Assembly: GCA_008933995.1 (NCBI GenBank)
Contig: WARS01000034.1
Coordinates: 4,566,707-4,630,706, forward strand
Length of the DNA stretch: 64,000 nt
Origin: Datnioides undecimradiatus
Taxonomy: Eukaryota; Chordata; Actinopteri; Lobotiformes; Datnioididae
Reading direction: 5' to 3'
A program made the position numbers and the translations under genes. The notes beneath the pieces are model-generated. The model was not told the origin of the DNA. It saw only the letters and a program-made list of their open reading frames with translations, and made no database searches. Below, one piece after another: positions 10,147 to 22,300 of the stretch; within the stretch, counting starts at the first letter, position 1; each line of letters opens with the position of its first letter.

Positions 10147-13100
10147 GATGGTGGTGGTGGCGGATGTTACAGAGAGCCAGCAAGCCATCGTTAGGGTTAC
10201 ACCGGCAGATGGCATGCAACCATTCACAATGCAAAGCAAGGAGGACAGAAAGAAAGAAAGAAAAGGAGAGCATGGGAGAAAAATAAAAAAAAAAAACAAG
10301 AGGAGAGAAGCTGATTACAATCACAAATAAGGAAATTTATACGGAAAATCAGTTTGCTGTTTTTCCCAGAGAAGTTGAGGGACACAAGACACCAATTACA
10401 GTGAATCAACGACATTTTTGGCATCAGGGATGGGAATCTCAGTTTTCTAGTCCTCGCGGGCTGACGACAGCAGGATGCATGCCAAAAAACATGCAACTCA
10501 GACGAATTGTTGCAGCGTTATATTAAAAACCATTATCCCTGCTCACCATTTTTCCATTAATTAATGCAGGACCTGCTGGTTAGCCAACTGGGACTTATAG
10601 GAACCCCCATCCCATTTTAGCAGAGGCAAAATGCTCCGGCTTCGTGGCTGAGGTCATTTCTCTGGGAAACTGATTTAAATTTCCTGATCAACACGGCACA
10701 GCAAACAGACAGTGGCTATCCTACAGCTTAAGAACAGATCAGTCTGCGGTATTTTATCCACACTAGCATTTCAGTCATTAACAAAACAGTCATTTGCCAG
10801 AAAGTCAGTAGGGAAACAAGAACAGGGAGGAGCAACTCTTCCAGGTGACACAAAATGGGCAGAATGTGTTTCATGTCGTATTTCAGCCTGGAGAAATGAA
10901 CAGTTTGATGAAAATCAGTCCAACACATTTTTAAAATCACCGCTGCAGGAGGAGGTGACGCGCTGTAGCGGTGAACTTTTGTCTCACCTGCAAGGGCTGC
11001 AGATATCGCCCACTCATCCACCTCCACCCCCCCCCACAGCCCCACCCCAACCCCCACCCGCCCCAGTTAAACATCAAACAATGTGTGTGAGAGAGCAAAG
11101 GGAAGGTCAGGACCTACCAAGACTGCTAGCAGGAGTCATGCACAAGACTGACCCTGTTGTGTTCATGCAGAGAAAGACAGGGAGAGAGAGGGAGAGGGAG
11201 AGGGAGAGAGAGAGAGGAGGAAATAAATGGGTTAATTGAGGGAGGAGAACAACAAGGTTAGACAAGACAAACCAAAAAAAAAAAAAAAAAGCTGGTAGAC
11301 TTCACTGTTAGAGTCGTGCTGTCAGCTGGGGGCGCGGTTAACAGTGACGAGCAGAGTTTAAGTGCGTAGATACTGTTTGTATACAGCAGCAGCTACATCA
11401 CACACAAACAACAGAAGCTTATATGCTGCGGGGTCTGAAATCGCGGCCACGTATACGGCCGCACGTTGCCGCGCTGGTTCATTGGTTACTGTTTGTCAGA
11501 TGTGAAGGAAGGATCAGAGTAATCAGTTACTTATTGACTCCACCTTTGGTTAATATGATATGATATGTACTTATTCACTACAAATGATCATTCTGGATCT
11601 CCATTTGTTTGGGGTTTTCATTATATGTGCCTCGGGTCTATGGACAGACAGTTATTTGTTGACTTGTTTTTTATTTATTATAAATAAATCTATTTTTGGT
11701 CATCTGTGGCCACTGAAATTAAAAACAGATAATAAAAAAAAAAATCTGAATTTCTAGAAAAAGAAATTGAAGACTAAATAATAGAGAGACTAAAACTAAA
11801 GGATTAAGCATCATGCAGTGTCAGTACAATGATGTGTGCAGGCTTCCAGCTAGATCGAAATCAAATAGAGATGGTAGGGTTCGCTGCATCAGAGCAAGTC
11901 ATATAAGAGGAGAAACCCAATCCGTCTGAAACTGAACAGATTTATAATAAAAAATAAAACAAGATCTGCAAACACGACTTTAACCCGGGGCTACGTCCCA
12001 CACACAGTTACAGACGGGGGGAGGGATGAGGGGCTGTCAGGCATCTCACACCACAGGGACAGAGACAGAGCAGGTAGAGAGAGGAGTGAGGGATGGGAGG
12101 CTCGTCCTCATGACTCAGCGTGGTTACAGGCTACCGCATTAGCTGCTGTTAACTCATTTAGCAGGTGACCTGAGGGGGTTTAAGCGTCTGTTAGCGTGTG
12201 TGAGGGGAGTAGACAGAGAGAGCGTTTTGTTTGGTGGAGGGGGTGGGGGGTAACTGAGGAGGAGTGAGGGAGCGGGCTTGAATTAATTTGAGAAAAACCG
12301 GCACAAACCTGCTTTTATGTGTTATTTTTTAATACGGACGCCTGTCACGGCAGTTTAAACACACACTGAAACGGCTCCGGCCTATTATGAGTCTGTATTT
12401 CCTTTAAAACACCAATCGTTTATCTGGATTTCATTCAGATCGGAGCCTTGTTGTGAGCCCTCGTGTTGGGAAACAACTGGGCTTGTTTTGCTCTTCCTAT
12501 GCCTGCGTGTCGGAGTGACAGGTGTATCATATTCCCGCGGTGATATATCGTATCTTTTATTGCTCCCATCAAAGCCACTGCACTGGCCTTCCACCTGGCA
12601 CCAATTACGTGTTTATACTGGCGGGCTCCGGATCAAAGTTTGGGTGAATAGTTGGAACATTAGCAGACCCCATCACAGCGGGGCTCCTTGATGTGCGTCA
12701 CTCAGATTAATCCCTTTCATAAGAAATATAAGACTTGATGGACATAACTGCTCATGAGGAGCGTGAGAAACTCCAAAGAGTTGCATTCGTGATGGGTAGG
12801 TTAGACGTGCGCAGTGTTATCTGTGTCTGTGCGCCTGCATGCTCCGCATACCTATGAGCGCTTCTATTTGCATCTGTGCGCGGCGCGCATCGATCGCGGG
12901 CTCTTACCTGTGGGAAAGAAAGCGGGCTGCTGGAGCTGTGCGTTGGCCAGCGCCTGCTGGTAGTGCAAAACACTGGGGTTGAACAGGGAGCTCGCTCCGT
13001 TGCTCTTCTCAAGTGCTGGTCTCTTTGGTAGGGGCTGGAGGACGCCGTGGGGGAACGCCTGTCCGCCGGGGAACACGCACACACACACAAACACACACAC

Positions 13101-16100
13101 ACACACAAACACACAACACAGTAGATTTGAACTGCATACTTACACAAGTCAGCATTGATATTTGTAAATCTGTTATTTGTCTATGCACAGCACAACAAGG
13201 CAAAAATGGAAATTTGCTGTAACTATCACAAGGACAATGACAAACTACACCGTAGCAAGGCAATCAACACATTAAAGAAAGTAGTGTGATAACTGCAATT
13301 ATCTTAACATTACGTTTGCTCATTTAACAAATGTACAATCTAGAATTGCCACTGGTGATAATCAATGATAAATATTTAGACTTTAAAGTGTCTTACAGGG
13401 TTTCACAAAAACAAAAGAGCCAACTTAAATTTTGTGAGTGGCTACAGTACAATTAAAGAAGCTACATGCAAAGCAAAAGGTGAAAGGTCAAAGTACCAGG
13501 TCTACAGTTGCCTCGAGGGGTCGCTTCATTGCTTTGGCAGTCGACTGAGTCTTTAATTAGCAGGCAGCGAGCACATGATGGCAGTGGGCCAATGGGATTC
13601 AAGCGTATTAACATACAGGTAACAGCAAGCAGAGGTGCGTCATGGGGGACAGCATTGCATTGTGGATAGGTGAGAAGGAAAAAAACAAAAACAAAAATAA
13701 TCTGAATGCAAGTATACCACATACAAAACAATAGGCATGCACATAAACAAAAAACTGTTTTGTTTACTTTAAAGAAACATTGCTACTTTTTGAATTAGTA
13801 CAAAAGCCAAAAAAAAAGAAAAAAAAAGCATCTACATTAACTTTTGGTTAAAAAAGCAAGATTCTATGATGTACTTCAAAACTACTGGGAAAGCATTTAG
13901 TAACGTCAGCTATCTCTGAACAAGTACAATCAACTTTCTGAACATCTACGCAACAAGAAAATGCAGTAGTGTGAACAACTGATTCAGACTAGCAACACTG
14001 GACTTTATGTGAGATCTGAGCACAGGTTCTCTACAGGTTTCAAAGAGGTGCTACAGTCCTACACACACAATAATTACAGTGCTCCTGGGAGTACTCTATC
14101 TGATGATGTGAGGTGGTTTTGGGGCTTGAGGAATGTCTAAAATGCCCACAGCAGACGGGGATGTGAGCGAGTTGTGGTCAAAGCCCCTCAGATAATTGAA
14201 CTCTGCCCTCGCAGCTGGCAGCAAGAAGTGGACACGGCAGGCTTTAAACTACAGATAAACACTATGACTAGTGAGAGGCCGCTGGAGTGCTGTCAGCCGT
14301 GTGGCAGAGACGATAAGTAGCCCTAGCAGAGAGTGCTTTAACAATCGCACCCTTCTCTGTAGTGGTGTCGATTCGGGCCTGAAATAAGTGACAAATCCTC
14401 GAGCTGAACCTGCATCGTGAGCGTGTGTTTATGTGATCGATGAACTTGGGGAGGTGACGCAATGTGAGGCAACGTTACAGTTGAATCACAGAATGTGGAG
14501 CCCTGCTTATTCTCACGTTCCTCACGAGATACAGCCAATATCTGAGGGTTTCAAGTCCGATGTTAGTTATGAAGCCAAACGAACGACCTATATCTATTAA
14601 AAACGTCCTTACGTTTCGATGTCACTGCTGAGAGGAAAAAAAGATGACATGGATGTGATGAGCACAGCACTTAACGGGGTCCATGCACAAGCCTCTTGCT
14701 TCACGTATGTGGGTTTTCTAACAGTACACACCGATGTCGGTCCGATTGAGGAGCGACAATGCATTGCTGATGCGCCGCGGTGTTAACAGGCTTGAACACT
14801 GTGGTTAGTTAAAATGGGAGATGGTCTGTTGAAGTGACATGAAAAGCAAAGATGGCCGCATTCCACTTGCAGTGGGGGAAGAAGATCACAGCATGGCAAG
14901 CAACACATAATGTGGCACAGGAGAACAACGTAATCTGGGTAATATGATCTTCTTACTGTAACTGTATCAGTTAATGTGTAACCTTATCTACAGCACACTT
15001 CAGCCTATTCGCTTTAGATTTAACAAAAAGTGAATTATGGGTAATGATATTACCTATTTGCAGCAGTGCGGTGTGCAGGTTTTATGGGTCTCTGTTTCAA
15101 TAGAGGCGCTTTAGCTTAAGCTAGCGGCTAAAAGGAAATTGGATCAGAGGTGCTGACTAAACAAGACACTGTCCTAAGGTTGACCCTGCTCACCTCTAGT
15201 ACAGCTTGTAACCGCTGATGGTAAATTGGGAATGGGGTCATAAAGTTGATAAACTAGGACATAAGAGGAACAGTATAAAGCATAGAGAATGCACTAGGAT
15301 GATAAACGTAATCATCTTGTCTGACAAAGCATCATGTACCTGACGGGGAACTTTTTAAACTAAAGTACGGTTTTTAGGGTCCCGGGCTCCCTTTTGTTTC
15401 CCTGCTTTCATGCAGCCGCCGCAATGTGCACGAACAAAACTAACCTGCAGTCACGGTCGCCTTATCATCCACACTGTGGACTCATGGAGGAAAGACAAGG
15501 AGAGCAAGCAGCGAATGGAGCCAGCCAATGAGAGAGGTATGTGCAACGCGTAAAGCATGCCCATGCCATGGAGGGTGGGGGGGGGGAGTCAGTCAGCACA
15601 CTGGCGCAGTGCAAGGTGTGCGAGTGCAGCAGCCAAAGGACCATTCAAAAGAAGCCACTCACAGCCTGAGGGAGGGTGGGGCACAGCCAAGACACACGGC
15701 TAAACCCTTCTCACTGTCTGCCTGCATTGTCGTCTGCCTGTCTGTCTTACTCTCCCCCTGTCTCTTGCTCAGCCTGTTGGGGGGACTTTTCCAACTAAAG
15801 GCAGAGGAGGGTAAGCCCCCGCCCGTGTGGCTACATCCTCATCCATCCCTGATTCAATTTGCACTGATCTGCAGAGAGCCGCACTTATCATTGAGAGCAG
15901 GGGAGGAGGTGGGATGAGGGTGTGGGGTGTGTGCGTGCGTGTGTGTGTGTGTGTGTGTGTGTGCGCTGGGTGGGGGGGGTGAGCCAGCACATTGTCTCTG
16001 TATGAACCAAGGGCATTGGAAAATAAAAGCAGACTGCGGTGAGATAATAACAGATTGTTCTTGCGGCATTATACTGATGCGTTTAGGTCTCACTAAACCC

Positions 16101-16339
16101 TGTTTATTGTATACAGTGGCCTCACTTTGGGATGACTATTGTTAGTGAATTGCACACTGGAGTCCGCTAGAATAAGCCAGCAGAGGTGGGTGTGTTTTAT
16201 ACAGTAATAAAGCAGTGCTCCACATTTTATGTTACTGCGGGTGTCATCAGCAGCAGCCTGTGTTTACATGTTGTGTAAACCAAGATGATTTGTAATGATG
16301 TCACGTGTGCTCAGTGAGCCTATGTGTCATTATGGCGAT

Positions 16340-16374
<35 letters not shown>

Positions 16375-19300
16375 AAGCTTGTAGCTTATCGTTCGTGTTG
16401 CCGTGGATCGTGGAAGGTGCAACAGCTACGTTATGTGTTTTAGGATGTACAGCAATCTGTATATAGCCTTTGTTTAAAGTCAGGTAGCAGCACCTAGCCG
16501 CAGCAGCTCTGTACTAGAACCTCTGTGCTAATATGAATGTTAGAGGGTGAATAATATTGTATAAATTGGCTTTACTTGCCCTTCCGCTTGTATAAAACCT
16601 CCAATAATAACTTGTTTATTTTGTGGCCTATAAAAACCTCCCTGGATGTAATAATAGAGGGCTAAGCTCCTATTGGATAGTTCAAGGTATACTGCATATA
16701 GGTGCTGTAAAATAGCTTCACAGTCCCATCCAGATGGTACAGGCTTTTGCTCTGTAAGTACTGTAAACAAGCAGAAATCTGTTTGGCTACAAGGACAAGT
16801 GTGTGTGCGTGTGTGTTTCCTGCTCTACCACTGTGTAGGCACGGGGTACAGTAAGTACGTAGGCAGGCAGTGCTGTGCTCTCACCATGGCTGCAGCTGTG
16901 GCGGCAGCTTGCGCAGCCACAGCTGTCTGGTTGGCCTGGTGTTGGGCGGCCTTAATCTTAGCCTGCAGGTGGGCCGGGGGGTGGAAGTACTTGCACTTCT
17001 CGCGGGAGCAGCGGCTCTTGATGTAGTCCATGCAGACGGTGACCGTGTTGTCGCTGGTGTCGATCATGGGGCTGTCGCTCGGGTGGGCGAAGCGGCAGTC
17101 GGTCTCCCCGCGGGCGCAGTTGCCCCGCTGGAACTCGCGGCAGACCTGGGTGCAGGACAGTCGGGTGCAGCAAGCAAACACAGGCGCACACAGATGCACA
17201 CAGACACACAGATGTATGCAAAAAGCGAATACAAAGAAATACACACAGAGACATACAAACTGTAAATAACCAAGCTTTCAGTACACATCAGGAAACAATA
17301 TTACCAGTAACAACGCATTGCCTGCATCTAATCCCATGCATTTCCTGTCACCCTCTCATTGTAGTGCAAGATCAATCACGCAGCTCAGTAACACAGGCAG
17401 GCATCAGAGTCTTTGAGGGCGATATTGAGGTATTTGGCGTTTTGGTGCCTGACTGTTTTGAAAATGAGAGTCTTGATGCATATTTAAACACTGCACGGTA
17501 AGCAACACGCCTTAAGGCCCTTTCACACCAGGTCTGACATTTTTTTACCAAAAAAACCCCCAAAAAACAACAAGCAGTGAAATAGAAGATGTCTCAGAGA
17601 CAGAATCTAGGATCAAAACCAATGAGTAGGTTCAGGTATAAAAGGTCTAACCCACAGCACGGGAGCTGCAGCGTTCCTAAAAATCTACTTTATGCCGCAG
17701 CACTTTTTTTTTTTTTTTTTAAATACAGGCAATAAATTAGTTTGGGACTTGGAGTGAAAAGGCCTCAACACTATCTAACTAAAGTGCAATGTGTGCCAAA
17801 CTCAAATGATTGTGGAATCAGTGAACCAGTCAGTGTTCAGAGGCCTCGGAATAATCACAGGGGGATCTGCTTTTGACTTGCACTCTGGGACTGAGACACG
17901 CAGAGCGTACACAGGCGCGCACGCACACACACACACACGTGCACGTGCGTCTCGTTTGTGCGAATTCACATGCAACATTGAAACACGCGTGTGCAAAAGC
18001 AGCGGCGCACGCGCGGTGACGCGCACGCATCGCTGCTTTGTGTGGGAGTGTGTTCGTGTCTCAGAGGGATACTGTTTCATTAGAGCCAACTTCATTCAGT
18101 TGCTAAGTGATAGCAATCCCAGAGAAAAACACATACAGGCACACACCTACGCATCACCTCCAGGTCTTAGGGAGATTATTGTTTATCTTTATAAGTGTAG
18201 TGGAAAAAAAAAAACCCTCCCCCTTTTCACTGTTTCACAATCAGCAAGCTATTCTCATTCAGAGTTGTTTGCCAGGGGGCAGATGGAGTCCCAGTCTAAC
18301 TGTGGCTGTCTAGCAAATACCAGTTTGTGTTGAGCAAATTCCAATCTTAAATCACTGTAATCTCACGCTATTCCTCTTTTTAGTTTTTTTTTTTTCCATA
18401 ATCACGTTTATGATAGGAGCCGTAATTATTTCTGCGAGGGGTAACGCCATCAGATGTTTCTTAACTGCAGGGGGAATGAACTATCAAGTAAAGAGCCTGA
18501 TGGTGTTATGTGGATGGAAAATGGTGGGATGTGTCTTTCCTGCTCTAGTGTTCAGTTCAAACTGGACAAATACTGCAACTGCACCTAAACTTTGCACTTT
18601 AATGAGCATCAATTACTTATTTAGGATTCACATTGTTTTTATTAAAAGGCATTCATTACTTATTTCTTACTTGCTTGTAAAACTAATTGTTTAAACTTGC
18701 TTGATTCAAAGGCCAAAAATGTGTTTTAACACTGCTAAGATTCTCATATTGATTTGTTGCTATGCCAACCCCTGTGGTAACCATGGATGAAGTTGGTATT
18801 TTATACTGTTTTCTGCTGCATTCACTGCACTGGAGCTATGTACCTCTGCAGACAATACGCACGTATTTGTGCCTATTATATCAAAACCATAATACCCAGA
18901 GGTCTACCTGTAAATGCTCTGGAGCTATAAATGATACTCATTAGCACCACGTATCTGTTGCATCTCTGTCACACCCATAATCACAGTGAGATGTTACCAT
19001 AATTATACTTCATGACCTCAGAGAGAACATTGGTTATGATTAGCTGTCGCGCTTGTCTTGTCTGAGAGAAGGGAGGGCTGTGATTGGGTGGGTCACCTCC
19101 AGCTTGTCTGTGCGCAGCAGTTTCTGGTTGGAGGAGGAGCCGGCGGTCACGGAGACGGGCGGGCTGCCGGGGACGATGACCGGGGTGCTGGGCAGGATGT
19201 CTGTAGGCACCAGGCCCATGCTGTGCGACATGGGAGTCAGGTACGGCGTGTAGCTCAGACCTGCGCTGGAACCAAGGCCCTGGCTGACTGGAAACGTCTG

Positions 19301-22300
19301 CTGCAGATGGAGAGAGGGGACAGTTTACAGACGCCTGAGTGAACAACTCCTGTCTGCTATTTAAGATACTCTCTCTGCTTTCCCTCCCTGGTTTTATATT
19401 TCTCAAAGTCTTAAGAAATGGCCGAACAGCAAAGATGTAAAATGACAGAAGCAGAGAGGGCCAGTGGGAAGTGGAGGGTGAAAGACAGAGAGAGGATATA
19501 GAGATGGAAAAGAGAAGTTAGAGGAAAGAGACACAAGAGGCGAATAAACGGGGGGCGCAGCTGTGCGGAGTGGTGAGAAAGATGAGAGGTGAGGAGAGGG
19601 GGAGGCGGGTGTGACAGGTAGGGAAGTGCGCCGGGGGAGAACAGAGAGGAATAGGTTTCAGAGAAAAAGTGGAGAGCGAGCGCGGCGAGGGTAGAAACAA
19701 GAGATGAGGGTGGTTTTTTTTTTTAACCTCTCTGTACCCCGGGAAGATTATGCTGAGCTAGCGTGTTCTTTTTCAGCTGCGCCCGGCCGAACGTCGATGC
19801 AGTTAAACAGGTTCGCACCTGGCAGCTGCCCGACACAGCCGCGGCCTGCCGCCGACTGTCGAGCAAATCCTAGTTGGAGGGTTCTGTGCTTTGCTCAAGG
19901 GCATCTCAGTAACTATTATGATTACAGCTTCACAGTCGTTGAGATGTTCCTGGGTAATCATAAATATCTAATAAGAGGCTGTGTCAGTGTACTGTTTCTC
20001 AGTGAATCACGCCCTGTTTCTCAAGCCTGTGCCAATCAACACTACAAGAAATTCATATAGCATAACCAGTAATGCCAGTCAAAACAACGCCTGCAACACT
20101 TGCACCAGCTTTTGAAGTCGACCGTTAAAATGAAAACATGCAAGAAAAACACTGCGATCACATTCGTTATAGCGCGCAAATGCTGAAATCACTTAAACTG
20201 CGGTAACTTGATCTATAAAGATGTTTTAACAGGAACAAAGCCAGACTTTTTAGAGTGCAGCAGCAGAGTTCGCAGCTATTTTCATAGTGAGTCACACTGC
20301 ACTGGCAGTCAATCCCCACAGCAGCGAGGCCGCCACTAACCACAGGTTGCATGGTGGTGCCGGGGATCATGAACTGCATCTGTTGAGCCAACATGGCGGC
20401 CGCTGTCTTCTGCTGGATCAGGTTGTTTCGCCCGTTGATCTCCAGCTGGGTCTTCAGGTGAGCGGGCGGGTGGAGGTATTTGCAGTTCTCTCGCGTGCAG
20501 CGGCCCTGAGCGGGGAAACAAAGTGGATGGAGGGGAGGTGGGAGAGGGGGAGAGGGGGAGAGAGGGGGAGACATAAACAAGGTCATTATCAGTCCTGTCT
20601 GAAAACACCCAAGTCTCTGATCAACAGAATAAAGTGAAGCTGTCTTTTGTTCTAAACCTGCCGATGAACAGGTTGCGTGTCTGCCTTGAGGACATGGCAC
20701 ATATGTGGGCATTTGACTCCCAAACATCAAGTGCTTGAAGCAACATGCATATTCATACTTGGGGACTGCGTGTCTCACGTATTATGAGCGCTCTGCGTTG
20801 AGGAGCGTTTGTGACTATCCAGTGGGGGAAGCAGGTAGCTCTCAGCTCTGAGCGGGAACACTCTTGTGAAAGATGATGACCGCCTTCTGACTCGCTAGCT
20901 TGTGTAACACCGGCAGGGCTCGGCCCTGCCTGCACCCTTGACACGCTGAGTGGCCACAATTGTAGATAAAAGGCTGGAGCTTCAGTCCTGATCCCAGTGA
21001 TCTTGCTATCGTGACTTAATCTCTGTAGCGTTTTGATGGACAGGTCATCCAGTATTCTCGGTGGAGATGCAAATGCAGGGTCGGCAGGGTCACGCTCACA
21101 GAAACCCCGGTGGATGAAGGCAATTACACTGTCAACCCAGAGGCTAATGGCAAACACAATAATCCAATATGGATCCTCATTGCAGCGCTTATTGCGAGGA
21201 GAGTGGGTGGAAGACAGGAGAGAGGTCAGCAGGGAGCAACATGGTGAAGGGTAGAATACGGCTGTGGGAGAAGAGACTGTGGGTAAGATGGAAAGTAAAG
21301 GTGAGGAGTGGAGCGGTGGAAATGGTGTGGGTAGACTGGAGTGATGTGAATTAGTGCCGGGTGGGGGCGGGGAGATAACAGGGAAAAGGCCAAGAAGACA
21401 AAAGGAGCGGACATGACATGGCCGGCGTGACACGACACCTCTTGGTGAACGTGAAGCAGGGCAAGTGAAGCTAAATTAGAATCAGTCTGGCGTGAGGAGG
21501 TCCAAACACCCTCAACTCGGTGTCAACGAGGGAGTCACAACGTGGTGGCCTGATTAGCGGCGCCACGCGGTCATTTCTCTAATTTCCTTTAATAAGGAAA
21601 TATGACAGCTCCTGCCACACGGTGACGAATCACTTCAGTGACTCTGCGCTGCGCTCGAACACTGATTTAAAGTCCTGAATCAAACGTAAAGAATGACAGC
21701 ACGCCAACGAACACAGCTGCTGATCCGAAGGGGCCGGGCTCAAGTAGAGCTGGAGGTTATATATTAATAATTCATCGATATTCTGATATATTTTTAAAGA
21801 ACCAACTTGTTATTAAACAGGGAGCAGGCAGCTAGTAGTGCGCTGAGTCCGAACCACAAACACAGAGGCTGCCTCTGGCTAACGAGATGCTATGGATACA
21901 GCCTATCTGCTGCTATACCAGGAAATTAAATAAATGAATTATTAAGTCACAAGAGTAATTAATAACATTAGTAACAACTTCATTCAGCTTGGATGCATCA
22001 GCTCCAGGGCTGTGCGTGCCGTCTCACTGGCATGGCTTACCGAGAACCTTAATGGAACGCGGCCATCGTTAGTGTTTTTAATTACACCTGTGCTTGTTTT
22101 TCACTTTGCAAATGAACGTACCAATGATCTGAATCACCGCATTTCATATCTATTCATTTTTGTCTATTTGTATTATATTTTCTTACCTTACATTTATGTT
22201 AACTGTGCTTTTAAATGTTCTGATTCCCTATTTGCCTCATGTAAATGCATTCGCTCGCTTGCGTTTGACAGGGGCAATGCAAATAATCTTGTTAACCTTG

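Larger units (their letters stand above)
9953..11117 (-). other. mbnl2: mbnl2 intron between the 36-nt and 95-nt exons (1.17 kb)
   Basis: Mostly regulatory-looking: its acceptor half is the 356-nt AG-free zone. The donor half has a C-rich segment on plus (11021-11063). Confidence 0.85.
11154..12907 (-). other. mbnl2: mbnl2 intron upstream of the 36-nt exon (1.75 kb)
   Basis: Contains the pyrimidine microsatellite at its 3' end, a G-rich plus segment (12235-12252) and AT-rich middle sequence. No further exon was recognised. Confidence 0.85.
13551..16884 (-). other. mbnl2: mbnl2 intron upstream of the 54-nt exon (3.33 kb)
   Basis: The exon-proximal 500 nt or so (to about 14060) are A-rich on plus and repeat-free, which may be the conserved flank known for this exon in vertebrates. 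Farther on are a (GT)n repeat (15927-15966) and a 28-nt A run (16346-16373). Confidence 0.8.

Noticed and set aside
9808..10324. Minus-strand Asn- or Gln-rich ORFs (163 and 126 codons)
   Set aside because: Low-complexity readings of the CAA repeat and pyrimidine tract; only 9858-9952, in a different frame, is coding.
10067..10330. Leu/Val-rich plus-strand ORF
   Set aside because: Produced by translation of the GTT/GTG repeat; no start context or homology.
16346..16373. Poly(A) run as the tail of a retroposed gene or SINE
   Set aside because: No SINE head, coding remnant or flanking duplication found beside it or beside the similar run at 30504-30530.
16870..17265. Plus-strand ORF of 131 codons over exon 4
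   Set aside because: It is the antisense shadow of zinc fingers 3/4; the minus strand encodes conserved CCCH motifs with proper splice sites.
18981..19406. Minus-strand 141-codon frame rich in Arg/Pro
   Set aside because: Out-of-frame reading of exon 3 and its flanks; the correct frame gives the MBNL2 linker.
20753..21433. Longest ORF of the window (226 codons, minus)
   Set aside because: Pro/Ser-rich translation of pyrimidine-rich intron with no recognisable domain and no splice support.
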